64,000 nucleotides of DNA. It comes from AC-32 sp963746155 (GTDB lineage Bacteria; Actinomycetota; Thermoleophilia; Gaiellales; Gaiellaceae). The stretch spans positions 62,001-126,000 of the forward strand of contig CAVVAB010000009.1 of the NCBI GenBank assembly GCA_963746155.1, read 5' to 3'. Both the position numbers and the translations under genes were made by a program. This document shows positions 32,378-39,965 of this stretch, one piece after another (position 1 is the stretch's first letter; each line of letters opens with the position of its first letter). The notes beneath the pieces were generated by a model. That model did not search any database and had not been told where the DNA came from. It saw only the letters and a program-made list of their open reading frames with translations.

Positions 32378-33337
32378 GTGACTCCGAGGGCGCGCATCTT
32401 TTCTCTCGTCGCGCTCGCGGCGGTCGTCGCCTCGGCGGTGGTCGTGGCGGGCGTGCTGGCGACGCGCAGCGACGTCCCGTCGGTGAAGCCGCGGCAGGGA
32501 CGCCCGCCGCTCGCGCTCGACCTCGGTCTTCGCACCGACCCGGAGGCGCGCGCCCTCGAGCGGGCGGAGAGCCTCTATCGCAGCCGGCCGAAGGAGGCGG
32601 CGAAGATCTTCGCGCGCTACTCCTCGCCCGAGGCCCAGGTGGGCGCGGCTATGGCCGGCTGGCCGGCCGGAACGGTCGGGCGGCTCCAAACGCTCGCCGC
32701 TCAGTACCCACGGAGTGCCGCGGTCGCGCTCAACCTCGGCCTCGCGCTCTACTGGTCGCGGCGCGACGCGGAGGCGATCGGAGCCTGGCGGGAGGCGGCG
32801 GCGCTCGAGCCGGACTCGCCCTACGCCGTCCGCGCGGAGGACTTCCTCCACCCGCGGTACGCGCCCGGCTTGCCCGCCTTCGTGCCGTCGTTCCAGGAGT
32901 CCGTGCGGACCCGCGTCCTGACGCCTGCCCGCAGGCTCGCCGCCCTCGCGGCCGCCGCGCGCGGCGGCGACGCGCACGCGAAGCTCCTCTACGGAGTCGC
33001 GCTTCAGCACCTCGGACATCCGCGCTCCGCGGAGAAGCAATTCGCCGCTGCGGCGCGCCAGGCGCCGAGCGATCCGGAGGCCCGCGTCGCCGCGGCGGTT
33101 GGTCGCTTCGACAAGAGCAACCCGTCGGCCGCGTTCGGGCGGCTCGGGCCCCTGGTGCGCGTCTTCCCGCACGCGCCGACCGTCCGTTTCCACCTCGGGT
33201 TGCTGCTCCTGTGGCTCGGCCAGGTCGACCGCGCGCGCGACGAGCTCAGGCAGGCGCGCGCCGAAGATCCAAAATCTTCCCTGGGACGTGCGGCGGACAG
33301 CTACCTTTCAGCCTTGCGTTCGGTTGGGACCCGTTGA
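32378..33337 (+). CDS. Membrane-anchored TPR protein
   Basis: 319 residues. One N-terminal helix (IFSLVALAAVVASAVVVAGV) anchors a tetratricopeptide-type domain outside the membrane (AVALNLGLALYWSRRDAEAI, AKLLYGVALQHLGHPRSAEK, VRFHLGLLLLWLGQVDRARD). No enzymatic motif. It is followed after 108 bp by the principal sigma factor gene; a functional link is not shown. Confidence 0.8.
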   Translation: MTPRARIFSLVALAAVVASAVVVAGVLATRSDVPSVKPRQGRPPLALDLGLRTDPEARALERAESLYRSRPKEAAKIFARYSSPEAQVGAAMAGWPAGTVGRLQTLAAQYPRSAAVALNLGLALYWSRRDAEAIGAWREAAALEPDSPYAVRAEDFLHPRYAPGLPAFVPSFQESVRTRVLTPARRLAALAAAARGGDAHAKLLYGVALQHLGHPRSAEKQFAAAARQAPSDPEARVAAAVGRFDKSNPSAAFGRLGPLVRVFPHAPTVRFHLGLLLLWLGQVDRARDELRQARAEDPKSSLGRAADSYLSALRSVGTR

Positions 33338-33445
33338 AGCCGAAATGAGCCGTTCGGCCTATGGCATCCGTCCGATGCGCGTGAGACAGTTCCGCAGCCG
33401 CAACGCGGTGGTGCGGACCGTCACGAAGCCCAGAGAGGAGCCGCA

Positions 33446-34528
33446 GTGAGCGATCCGGGGGAGCGGGTCAGGTCGATGAGCCTCGCGGAAGTGCTCGAGA
33501 CCGACGAGGTCAAGGGATTGCTCGAGAGCGGGCGGGAGTCGGGCTCGCTCACCACCGAGGAGATCACGCTGGCACTGGGAGCGCTCGAGCTCGAGCCCGC
33601 GCAGATCGACGACGTCTACCACGCGCTCGAGGAGCAGCAGATCGAAGTGGTCGACGACGCCGCGGAGGAGGTCGAGCGTGCGCCCGAGCCGGAGGCGCGC
33701 GAGATCACGACGGACTCGCTGCAGCTCTTTCTCAAGGACATCGGCAAGGTCAACCTGCTCACGGCCGCGCAGGAGGTCGAGCTCGCGAAGCGGATCGAGC
33801 GCGGCGAGCACCAGGCGAAGCAGGCGATGGTCGAGGCCAACCTGCGGCTCGTCGTCTCGATCGCCAAGAAGTACCGCAACCAGGGCCTGCCCTTCCTCGA
33901 CCTGATCCAGGAGGGGACGATCGGCCTCGTTCGCGCGGCCGAGAAGTTCGACCACCGCAAGGGGTTCAAGTTCTCGACGTACGCGACCTGGTGGATTCGC
34001 CAGGCGGTCGCCCGCGCGCTCGCGGACAAGGCGCGCACGATCCGGATGCCGGTGCACATCGTCGAGAAGCTGAACAAGATCGTCCGCTCGGAGCGGAAGC
34101 TGCGCGCCGAGCTCGCGCGCGAGCCGACGACCGCGGAGATCGCGAGGGACGTCGAGCTGCCGCCCGAGGAGGTCGAGCAGATTCGCCGGAGCTCGCAGGC
34201 GCCGGTCTCGCTCGAGAAGCCGGTCGGCGACGAGGAGGAGTCGGAGTTCGGCCACTTCCTCACCGACGAGAGCGAGCCGCTGCCCGAGGAGGCCGCGGAG
34301 GTAGAGCTGCGCAAGGCGACGCTGCGGCGGGTGCTCTCGACGCTGAGCGTCCGCGAGCAGCGCGTGCTCGAGCTTCGGTACGGGCTGAACGGCGAGCACC
34401 CGTGCACGCTCGACGAGGTCGGCCGGGCGTTCAACGTGACGCGCGAGCGGATCCGCCAGATCGAGAACCAGAGCCTGAAGAAGCTGCGGGCTCTCGCGGA
34501 CGCGATCGTCTTCCGCGACGTCGCGTAA
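33446..34528 (+). CDS. rpoD: Principal RNA polymerase sigma factor RpoD/SigA
   Basis: 360-residue primary sigma factor. It has a region 1.1-like N-terminus (LAEVLETDEVKGLLESGRES), 1.2 (DSLQLFLKDIGKVNLLTAAQ), region 2 with the -10 recognition helix (GFKFSTYATWWIRQAVARAL), region 3 and region 4.2 (TLDEVGRAFNVTRERIRQIE). It is shorter than most RpoD because the acidic linker of region 1 is brief. The GTG has a good Shine-Dalgarno (AGAGGAGCC). The sigma present here should recognise the TAnnnT boxes listed in this window. Confidence 0.97.
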   Translation: MSDPGERVRSMSLAEVLETDEVKGLLESGRESGSLTTEEITLALGALELEPAQIDDVYHALEEQQIEVVDDAAEEVERAPEPEAREITTDSLQLFLKDIGKVNLLTAAQEVELAKRIERGEHQAKQAMVEANLRLVVSIAKKYRNQGLPFLDLIQEGTIGLVRAAEKFDHRKGFKFSTYATWWIRQAVARALADKARTIRMPVHIVEKLNKIVRSERKLRAELAREPTTAEIARDVELPPEEVEQIRRSSQAPVSLEKPVGDEEESEFGHFLTDESEPLPEEAAEVELRKATLRRVLSTLSVREQRVLELRYGLNGEHPCTLDEVGRAFNVTRERIRQIENQSLKKLRALADAIVFRDVA

Positions 34529-34543
34529 ACGCGCTACGCGCTA

Positions 34544-34573
34544 ACCCGCGCAGACTCCGGCCTTCGGCCTCCG
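34544..34573. terminator. Hairpin after rpoD
   Basis: CGGCCTTCGGCC-type stem-loop within CAGACTCCGGCCTTCGGCC... just downstream of the rpoD stop and ahead of the M20 peptidase promoter. Stability is moderate and no U-run follows. Confidence 0.35.
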
Positions 34574-34614
34574 CTGCATGCTGGGTGGTGCCATGCTGCG
34601 GAGTAGTACGGCAA

Positions 34615-34620
34615 TAGACT
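34615..34620 (+). promoter_or_regulatory. Candidate -10 box TAGACT
   Basis: TAGACT is 8 nt before the ATG of the M20 peptidase gene, without Shine-Dalgarno. Confidence 0.45.
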
Positions 34621-34628
34621 CCGCCGTC

Positions 34629-35936
34629 ATGGCTGACTGGTTCGAGGAGCTGGCCGAGCTCGTGAGCATCCCGAGTGTCAGCGCCGACTCGGAGCGCGCC
34701 GACGACGTGGCGCGTGCGGCCGAGTGGCTCGCGGCGTTCGTGCGCCGCGCGGGCGGCGAGGCGGAGGTTGTGCCCACCGAGACGCAGCCGCTGATCGTGG
34801 GCGAGCTGTCCGCGTCGGACGTGTCAGGGGGACAGTCCCCGGGTCGTGTCCCGACCGTACTGGTCTACGGGCACGTGGACGTGCAACCGCCCGATCCGCT
34901 CGAGCTCTGGGACTCGGACCCGTACACGCTCGAGCAGCGCGGCGAGTGGCTCTACGGCCGCGGCGTCGCCGACGACAAGGGCCAGCTCTACACGCTCGTG
35001 AAGGCCGCCGCCGACCTCGCGGCAGCCGGCGAGCTCCCGGTTGACGTGCGCGTGGTCTGCGACGCCGAGGAGGAGAGCGGCGGCCACCAGATCGTCGACT
35101 TCCTCGCAGCCGACGAGCGCGGAGCCGACGCCGCGGTCATCTTCGACGGCGGCATGACCACGCGCGGCGTCCCCGAGTTCGCGATCGCGACGCGCGGGAT
35201 CGTCTACTTCCACCTCACGCTCCGCACCGGAACGCGGGACCTCCACTCGGGCCTCTTCGGAGGAGCTGCGATGAACGCGATGCACGCGCTCGTCCAGACC
35301 CTAGCCGCGGTCCAGCCGCGCGAGGGCCGCCTCCCGGAGCCCCTGCGCGAGGGGATCGCCCCCGCGACGGCCGAGGAGCGCGCCGCGTGGGACGAGCTCG
35401 TTCCCGGCACTGAGATGCTCGCCGAGGCAGGCGCGAGCCCCGTCGACCCGAAGGCCGCCGAGGACTTCTACCTCCGCACGACCGCCGAGCCCGCGCTCGA
35501 CGTGAACGGGATCACCGGCGGCTCGCCGATCCTCCAGAAGACGGTGCTGCCGGTCGAGGCCGAGGCGAACCTCTCGATCCGGCTCGCGCCGGGCCAGGAG
35601 GTCGAGACCATCGCGGCGGCGGTCGAGAAGCTCCTGCGCGAGGCCCTGCCCGACGGCGCCGAGCTCGAGCTAAAGCGACTCGCGTCGGCCGATGCGGGCC
35701 TCGTGCCTCCCGACGCGCAGGCCGTGCAGCTCGGGCTCGACGCCTTCGAGAAGACCTGCGGCCGCCGCCCGCTGCTCGTGCGCTCCGGCGGGACGCTGCC
35801 GATCGTCCCGGCGCTCGTGGCGAAGGGGATTCCGACGATCGTCACCGGGTTCGCGCTCCCCGAGAGCAACATCCACTCGCCGAACGAGCGCCTGCTCGCG
35901 GAGTACGTGCCCGCTCGGGCTCGCGACCGCGCGTGA
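34629..35936 (+). CDS. M20-family dipeptidase
   Basis: Zinc dipeptidase or carnosinase-like enzyme, 435 residues. Metal motifs are LVYGHVDVQPPDP (His, Asp), YGRGVADDKGQ (catalytic bridging Asp), CDAEEESGGHQ (Glu pair) and the C-terminal NIHSPNERL (His). The lid dimerisation domain includes TGTRDLHSGLFGGAAMNA. Between GELSAS and TVLVYGHVD there is an extra DVSGGQSPGRVP encoded by a palindrome, where relatives have only a short loop. The later of two clustered ATGs was chosen because conserved sequence and the -10 box fit it. Confidence 0.92.
   Translation: MADWFEELAELVSIPSVSADSERADDVARAAEWLAAFVRRAGGEAEVVPTETQPLIVGELSASDVSGGQSPGRVPTVLVYGHVDVQPPDPLELWDSDPYTLEQRGEWLYGRGVADDKGQLYTLVKAAADLAAAGELPVDVRVVCDAEEESGGHQIVDFLAADERGADAAVIFDGGMTTRGVPEFAIATRGIVYFHLTLRTGTRDLHSGLFGGAAMNAMHALVQTLAAVQPREGRLPEPLREGIAPATAEERAAWDELVPGTEMLAEAGASPVDPKAAEDFYLRTTAEPALDVNGITGGSPILQKTVLPVEAEANLSIRLAPGQEVETIAAAVEKLLREALPDGAELELKRLASADAGLVPPDAQAVQLGLDAFEKTCGRRPLLVRSGGTLPIVPALVAKGIPTIVTGFALPESNIHSPNERLLAEYVPARARDRA
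34828..34840. repeat. In-frame palindrome GGGGAC-A-GTCCCC in the M20 gene
   Basis: Perfect 6-bp arms with one central base, within an extra loop ahead of the metal motif HVD. Similar in design to 2119-2131, 21267-21279 and 30870-30892. Confidence 0.6.
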
Positions 35937-35958
35937 GCTCTACCGCGCGTTCGCCGCT

Positions 35959-36306
35959 CTAAACGCTTAGCGCCTGTTCGCAGTCGACGAGCCAGGCGTG
36001 CCCGAAGCGGCGCATCTCCTCGATGATCGGGAGGAGCGCCCGCCCCTTGTCGGTCAGCTCGTACTCGACCCGCGGCGGCGACTCGGCGTAGCTCTGCCGC
36101 ACGACGATCCCCTCGTGCTCGAGCGCGCGCAGCCGCTCCGAGAGCGTCCGCGGGCTGATCCCGGCGCACGAGTGCTCGAGCTCGGTGAAGCGGCGCGCGC
36201 CCTCGGAGAGGTCGTGCACGAGCACCGCCGTCCACTTCGCGCCGAGGATCTCGGCGCACGCGGCGACCGAGCAGGTCGAGTCGTGGACCGGGTTCATCGT
36301 GCGCAT
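35959..36306 (-). CDS. HxlR-family transcription regulator
   Basis: 115 residues. Winged helix of the HxlR type: CSVAACAEILGAKWTAVLVH, FTELEHSCAGISPRTLSERL, RALEHEGIVVRQSY and PRVEYELTDKGRAL. Cysteines near the N-terminus (TCSVAAC) and CAG are the positions used for redox or electrophile sensing in some members. Two ATGs (36306 and 36297) compete for the start. It is divergent from the HD-family gene with about 50 bp between, so it may control it. Confidence 0.9.
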   Translation of the reverse strand: MRTMNPVHDSTCSVAACAEILGAKWTAVLVHDLSEGARRFTELEHSCAGISPRTLSERLRALEHEGIVVRQSYAESPPRVEYELTDKGRALLPIIEEMRRFGHAWLVDCEQALSV

Positions 36307-36341
36307 CCGTACGCATCGTAACGAGGCAGGGCCGGAACGAG

Positions 36342-36347
36342 TAGGCT
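36342..36347 (+). promoter_or_regulatory. Candidate -10 box TAGGCT
   Basis: TAGGCT is 8 nt before the GTG at 36356; the HxlR gene starts on the other strand about 40 bp away. Confidence 0.35.
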
Positions 36348-36355
36348 CGGCCGCG

Positions 36356-37228
36356 GTGTCGCAGAAGGAGCTCCAGGACCGGATCGACGAGCCCGCCTCC
36401 GACGAGGCCGTCCGCGAGACGCGCCTGACGCCCGCCGAGGCGACGGCGCAGATGCGGATCAAAGTCCCCGCACAGCGCAATCGCAAGCTGCGGACCCTCC
36501 TCGAGCGCGTCAACGCGGACGAGGGGCTGAAGGCGTGGTGGCACGTCGCGAACGTCAACGCCGTCAAGCGGCTTGGGATCAACGACCACTCCTGGGTGCA
36601 CATCCAGATCGTGGCCAACATCGGCCTGCGGCTCCTCAGGCTGCTGACCAAGCGCGGCGTCGAGCCCGCGATGGTCGCCGACTACGAGCTCAAGCAGGAG
36701 GACGCGGAGGTCGTCGTCGTCCTCGGCGCGCTGCTGCACTGCGTCGGCATGGCCGTCCACCGCGACCGGCACGAGGACTGGAGCCTCTTCCTCGCCGAGC
36801 CGAAAGCGCGCGAGCTCCTGCGCGGGATCTACGACGAGCCCGAGCTGACCGTCGTCGTCTCCGAGGTCCTGCAGGCGATCACGAGCCACCGCGAGTCGGG
36901 CCGCCCGCTGACCATCGAGGCCGGGATCGTGCGCGTGGCCGACGCGCTCGACATCGAGGAGGGCCGCTCGCGCATCCCCTTCGAGCGCGGGAGCCTCTCG
37001 ATCCACTCGATCTCGGCAGCGGCGATCGACGAGGTCGTGATCTCGGAAGGCAAGGAGCGCGCGGTCCTGGTCGAGATCAAGATGAACAACTCGGCCGGCC
37101 TCTACCAGGTGGACGAGCTGCTCAAGGCGAAGCTGCACGGCTCCGGTCTCGAGCCGTACGTCGAGGTCGTCGCCCGCATCGACACCGAGGCCGAGAAGAG
37201 CCTCGTGCCGCTGTACCACCTCGAATAA
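36356..37228 (+). CDS. HD-superfamily phosphohydrolase-like protein, HD dyad changed to HC
   Basis: 290 residues resembling an archaeal-type HD protein family: NDHSWVHIQIVANIGLRLLR, EVLQAITSHRESGRPLTIEA, VRVADALDIEEGRSRIPFER and SIHSISAAAIDEVVISEG. The dyad normally LLHDxG reads ALLHCVGMAVHRDRHED here, so a metal-binding Asp is replaced by Cys. The other metal residues (upstream His, HRDRHE, ADALD) are kept. Activity may be altered or use Cys as ligand. Possible substrates are nucleotides; not determinable. GTG start. Confidence 0.75.
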   Translation: MSQKELQDRIDEPASDEAVRETRLTPAEATAQMRIKVPAQRNRKLRTLLERVNADEGLKAWWHVANVNAVKRLGINDHSWVHIQIVANIGLRLLRLLTKRGVEPAMVADYELKQEDAEVVVVLGALLHCVGMAVHRDRHEDWSLFLAEPKARELLRGIYDEPELTVVVSEVLQAITSHRESGRPLTIEAGIVRVADALDIEEGRSRIPFERGSLSIHSISAAAIDEVVISEGKERAVLVEIKMNNSAGLYQVDELLKAKLHGSGLEPYVEVVARIDTEAEKSLVPLYHLE

Positions 37229-37231
37229 CTC

Positions 37232-37933
37232 TTACTTCAGTTGCGGCTCTAGCTTGTAGCCGACCCCGTAGCGGGTCTGGATGAACGTGTGCTTCGACGC
37301 GCGGTGGTCGATCTTCTCGCGCAGGCGGCGGACGCAGACGTCCACGGTGCGGTCGCGGTGGGTCGCGCGGCGGCCCCAGATGCGCTGCAGGAGCTCGTCG
37401 CGGCTCGCGACGCGGCCCTTGTCGAGCGCGAGCGTGTAGAGCAGGCGGAACTCGGTCGGCGTCAGCTGCGCGTTCTCGTCGTCGACGAACGCCTGGACCG
37501 AGCGAGGGTCGATGCGGAGCTCCTCGATCACGAGCTCCTCGCCGCGGTCCTCCTGAACGCCCTGCTGGCCGCCGCGGCGCGCGACCGCCTGCACGCGCGC
37601 CACGAGCTCCTTCATCGAGAACGGCTTGACGAGGTAGTCGTCGGCGCCGATCTGGAGCGCGTGGACGCGGTCGTGCTCGGTGCCGCGGGCGCTGACGACG
37701 ACGATCGGCGTCGCGATCCCCTCGGCGCGGGCCTGCTCGATCAGGCTCCAGCCGTCGAGGCCGGGCAGCATCAGGTCGAGCACGAGCACGTCAGGCCGCT
37801 CGTAGCGCAGCCGCGCCAGCCCGATCTCGCCGGCGCCGACTCGAATCGGGTCGAGCCCGTCGGCCGCGAGGTGCTGGGCCATGCCCTCGGCGATCAGCTC
37901 GTCGTCCTCGACGATCAGCACCTTGGTCGCCAC
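37232..37933 (-). CDS. OmpR/PhoB-family response regulator
   Basis: 233 residues. Receiver: VLIVEDDELIAEGMAQHLAA, Asp in DVLVLDLMLPGLDGWSL, Lys in DDYLVKPFSMKEL. Winged helix: QLTPTEFRLLYTLALDKGRV, RIWGRRATHRDRTVDVCVRR, FIQTRYGVGYKLEP. Closest in design to PhoB/RegX3. The gene is divergent from a soluble kinase 16 bp away and near a pst locus with candidate Pho boxes, so control of phosphate genes is a reasonable inference. GTG start. Confidence 0.93.
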   Translation of the reverse strand: MATKVLIVEDDELIAEGMAQHLAADGLDPIRVGAGEIGLARLRYERPDVLVLDLMLPGLDGWSLIEQARAEGIATPIVVVSARGTEHDRVHALQIGADDYLVKPFSMKELVARVQAVARRGGQQGVQEDRGEELVIEELRIDPRSVQAFVDDENAQLTPTEFRLLYTLALDKGRVASRDELLQRIWGRRATHRDRTVDVCVRRLREKIDHRASKHTFIQTRYGVGYKLEPQLK

Positions 37934-37949
37934 TGTGATACTCAGCCTA

Positions 37950-38651
37950 ATGTCCCCATCTGAGTACACCGAGCGCCGGTCGGAGTACGACGAGCTCCGC
38001 GCGGCCTTCACCGCTGCGGTCTCGCACGAGTTGCGAACTCCGCTCGCGCGGCTGTCCGCGCTGCTCGAGACGGCGGAGCTCCCGAACGCCGACCTGCCGG
38101 CCTTGCTGCGGCAGGCGCGGGACGAGGTGTGGGAGATGACCGAGCTCGTGGACGACATCCTCTTCCTGAGCGAGCTCGAGCAGGGGCGCGAGGTCGTCGC
38201 ACTCGGCGAGACCGAGGCGGGGCCGGTCCTGAGCGAGGTCGTGGACGAGTCGCGCGGGCGGGCGGAGCGCGCCGGCATCACGCTCGAGCTGCGGCTCTCC
38301 GACGAGGAGCTGCTCGTCCCCCTGCGCAGGCGGATGCTCCAGACCGTCGTCGAGAACCTGGTCGAGAACGCGATCCGGTACGCGGGTGAGGGCGCGACCT
38401 GCGTGATCTCGCTCGGCCGCGAGGACGGGGCGATCGTGCTCGAGGCGAGCGACGACGGCGCGGGTATCCCCGCCGAGGACGCGGCGCGGCTGTTCGAGCG
38501 CTTCTTCCGCTCCGACCGCGCGCGCACGACGCGTGGCAGCGGCCTGGGCCTGGCGATCGTCAAGCACGTCGTCGAGACGGCCGGCGGGCACGTCGAAGCC
38601 CGCGGCGCCTCCGGCCGCGGGCTCGACGTGCGTTGTGCCTTCCCTGGCTAG
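37950..38651 (+). CDS. Soluble histidine kinase without sensor domain
   Basis: 233 residues. After about 20 residues the HisKA domain begins (AAFTAAVSHELRTPLARLSA), followed by HATPase_c (VENLVENAIRYAGEG, DDGAGIPAEDAARLFERFF, GSGLGLAIVKHVVETAGGHV). No membrane helix or PAS domain is present, unlike SenX3/PhoR. It may take its signal from a partner such as PhoU or the Pst transporter encoded just beyond. The ATG is preceded by GATACT 6-7 nt upstream. It shares a 16-bp divergent region with the PhoB-like regulator. Confidence 0.9.
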   Translation: MSPSEYTERRSEYDELRAAFTAAVSHELRTPLARLSALLETAELPNADLPALLRQARDEVWEMTELVDDILFLSELEQGREVVALGETEAGPVLSEVVDESRGRAERAGITLELRLSDEELLVPLRRRMLQTVVENLVENAIRYAGEGATCVISLGREDGAIVLEASDDGAGIPAEDAARLFERFFRSDRARTTRGSGLGLAIVKHVVETAGGHVEARGASGRGLDVRCAFPG

Positions 38652-38662
38652 GCGAAACCGTC

Positions 38663-38737
38663 CTGAGGCGTCGCTTGCGATGCCGACCTCAGGAGGCGCG
38701 AGCTTCGCTCGCGCCTCCGTCGGAAATGACCGGTCGA
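38663..38737 (-). repeat. 75-bp intergenic repeat, copy C (inverted)
   Basis: Read on the minus strand it begins TCGACCGGTCATTTCCGACG, has a perfect hairpin GGCGCGAGC-GAA-GCTCGCGCC and ends GGCATCGCAAGCGACGCCTCAG region. Exactly 75 bp like copies A and B. It lies between the kinase stop and the pstS1 stop, where it might also end transcription. Confidence 0.8.
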
Positions 38738-38763
38738 ACCGATCGAACACAAAGCGAAACGCT

Positions 38764-39805
38764 CTAGGAATGGACTCGGGCGAGGGTCTTCTTGGCCGCT
38801 TTCTGCACGACCTTGGGCAGCGGGAGGAACAGCAGGCCCGGCTGAGCCCGTACGCCTGGCCCTTCGTCACGGCCCAGTTGATGAACGGCTTCAGGTCCGG
38901 AGCCTTGGACGTCTGCAGCGGCACGATCACCCAGGTGAACGTGCAGATCGGGTAGGCGCCGCGCTGCTTCTTGGACGGGTCGACGACCGAGATCGCGTTG
39001 TCCTTCGACGCCACCTTCTTGACCGAGGAGCTCGCGGACTTGAGCGACCTGATGCTCGGGAGGATGAACTTCCCGGCCGCGGTTCTTGAGCTTCGCGATC
39101 TTGTAGTGGTTCTTGTACGCGTAGGCGACGTCGACGTAGGTGATGCCGCCCGGAGTCGAGCCGAGCTTCGCGGCGACGCCTGAGCTTCCCTTCGCTCCGA
39201 CGCCGACCTTGAAGGCGGGCTGCGTGCCCTTGCCGATCTTCTGCTTGAACTCCTTGCTCACCTTCGAGAGGTAGTCGGTGAAGTTGTAGCTCGTGCCGCT
39301 TCCGTCACTGCGCCAGATCGGCACGATGTCCTCGTTCGGCAGGCTCTTGCCCTTGTTGATCGCGCGGATGCGCTTGTCGTTCCACTTCTTGATGTGCCCG
39401 AGGTAGATGTTCGGCGAGGATCGGGCCGGTCAGCTTGAGCCCGTAGCCGACCCCGCTGACGTTGTAGGGGATCGACGTGGCCGAGTAGGCCCACGGGATC
39501 TGGACGCACCCCTTGCAGGCGTGAACTGGTCGGGCGACATCGGTGCGTCGCTCGCCCCGAAGTCGACCGTCCGGGCCGTGATCGCCGCGATTCCGGCGCC
39601 GCTGCCGACGGCGGCGTAGTTGATGTCGGCCGCGCTGTAGTTCGCCGTCCACTGCGCGACGAGCGGAGCCACGAACGTGCTGCCGGCGCCGCTGATCGAC
39701 GCTTTCTTCGATGACGCACTGGCGAGTCCCGTCCAGCGCTGTGAGCGCGACCAGCCGCCGCTCCGAGCACGACGAAGACCGCCGCAAGTCTTCGATTGCG
39801 CTTCA
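38764..39805 (-). pseudogene. pstS: Phosphate-binding protein PstS (copy 1), about six indels
   Basis: Periplasmic-type phosphate receptor lipoprotein/secreted protein. In three alternating frames one reads a signal region (RNRRLAAVFVVLGAAAG), FVAPLVAQWTANYSAADINY, ARTVDFGASDAPMSPDQF, CKGCVQIPWAYSATSIPYNV, IWRSDGSGTSYNFTDYLSKV, GGITYVDVAYAYKNHY, KDNAISVVDP and YPICTFTWVIVPLQTS. The phosphate ligands (SGAGST-like, SDAP, DGSGT) survive. About four single-base insertions and two deletions break it. TTG start with Shine-Dalgarno GGAGAGGAG. Divergent from pstC. Confidence 0.82.
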
Positions 39806-39906
39806 AGGTGGTTCTCCTCTCCGTAAGGGAACGTGGTTGCAAACCTGTTCGGCGTGAGGCTGCACCGGGCGGGCTCTAGACGTGGGCTGAAAGGCGGTTG
39901 TCATCT

Positions 39907-39923
39907 GGTAACGGTCCGGTAAC
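39907..39923. promoter_or_regulatory. Direct repeat GGTAAC, 11-bp period (candidate Pho box)
   Basis: GGTAAC occurs at 39907-39912 and 39918-39923, an 11-bp spacing like PhoB/PhoP-type half-sites, in the gap between divergent pstS1 and pstC. A TAGCGT -10 box follows 28 bp downstream. Confidence 0.4.
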
Positions 39924-39950
39924 AGCCCGCTTGGCAAGCGGCTTTCGCGT

Positions 39951-39956
39951 TAGCGT
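39951..39956 (+). promoter_or_regulatory. Candidate -10 box TAGCGT for pstC
   Basis: TAGCGT is 9 nt before the pstC ATG, downstream of the candidate Pho box; no Shine-Dalgarno. Confidence 0.35.
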
Positions 39957-39965
39957 GCGCGCTTC

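Noticed and set aside
31163..33337. Plus-strand open frame of 724 codons spanning the MoeZ-like gene
   Set aside because: Only the part from 32378 encodes a plausible protein (TPR); the first half is antisense to the MoeZ-like enzyme.
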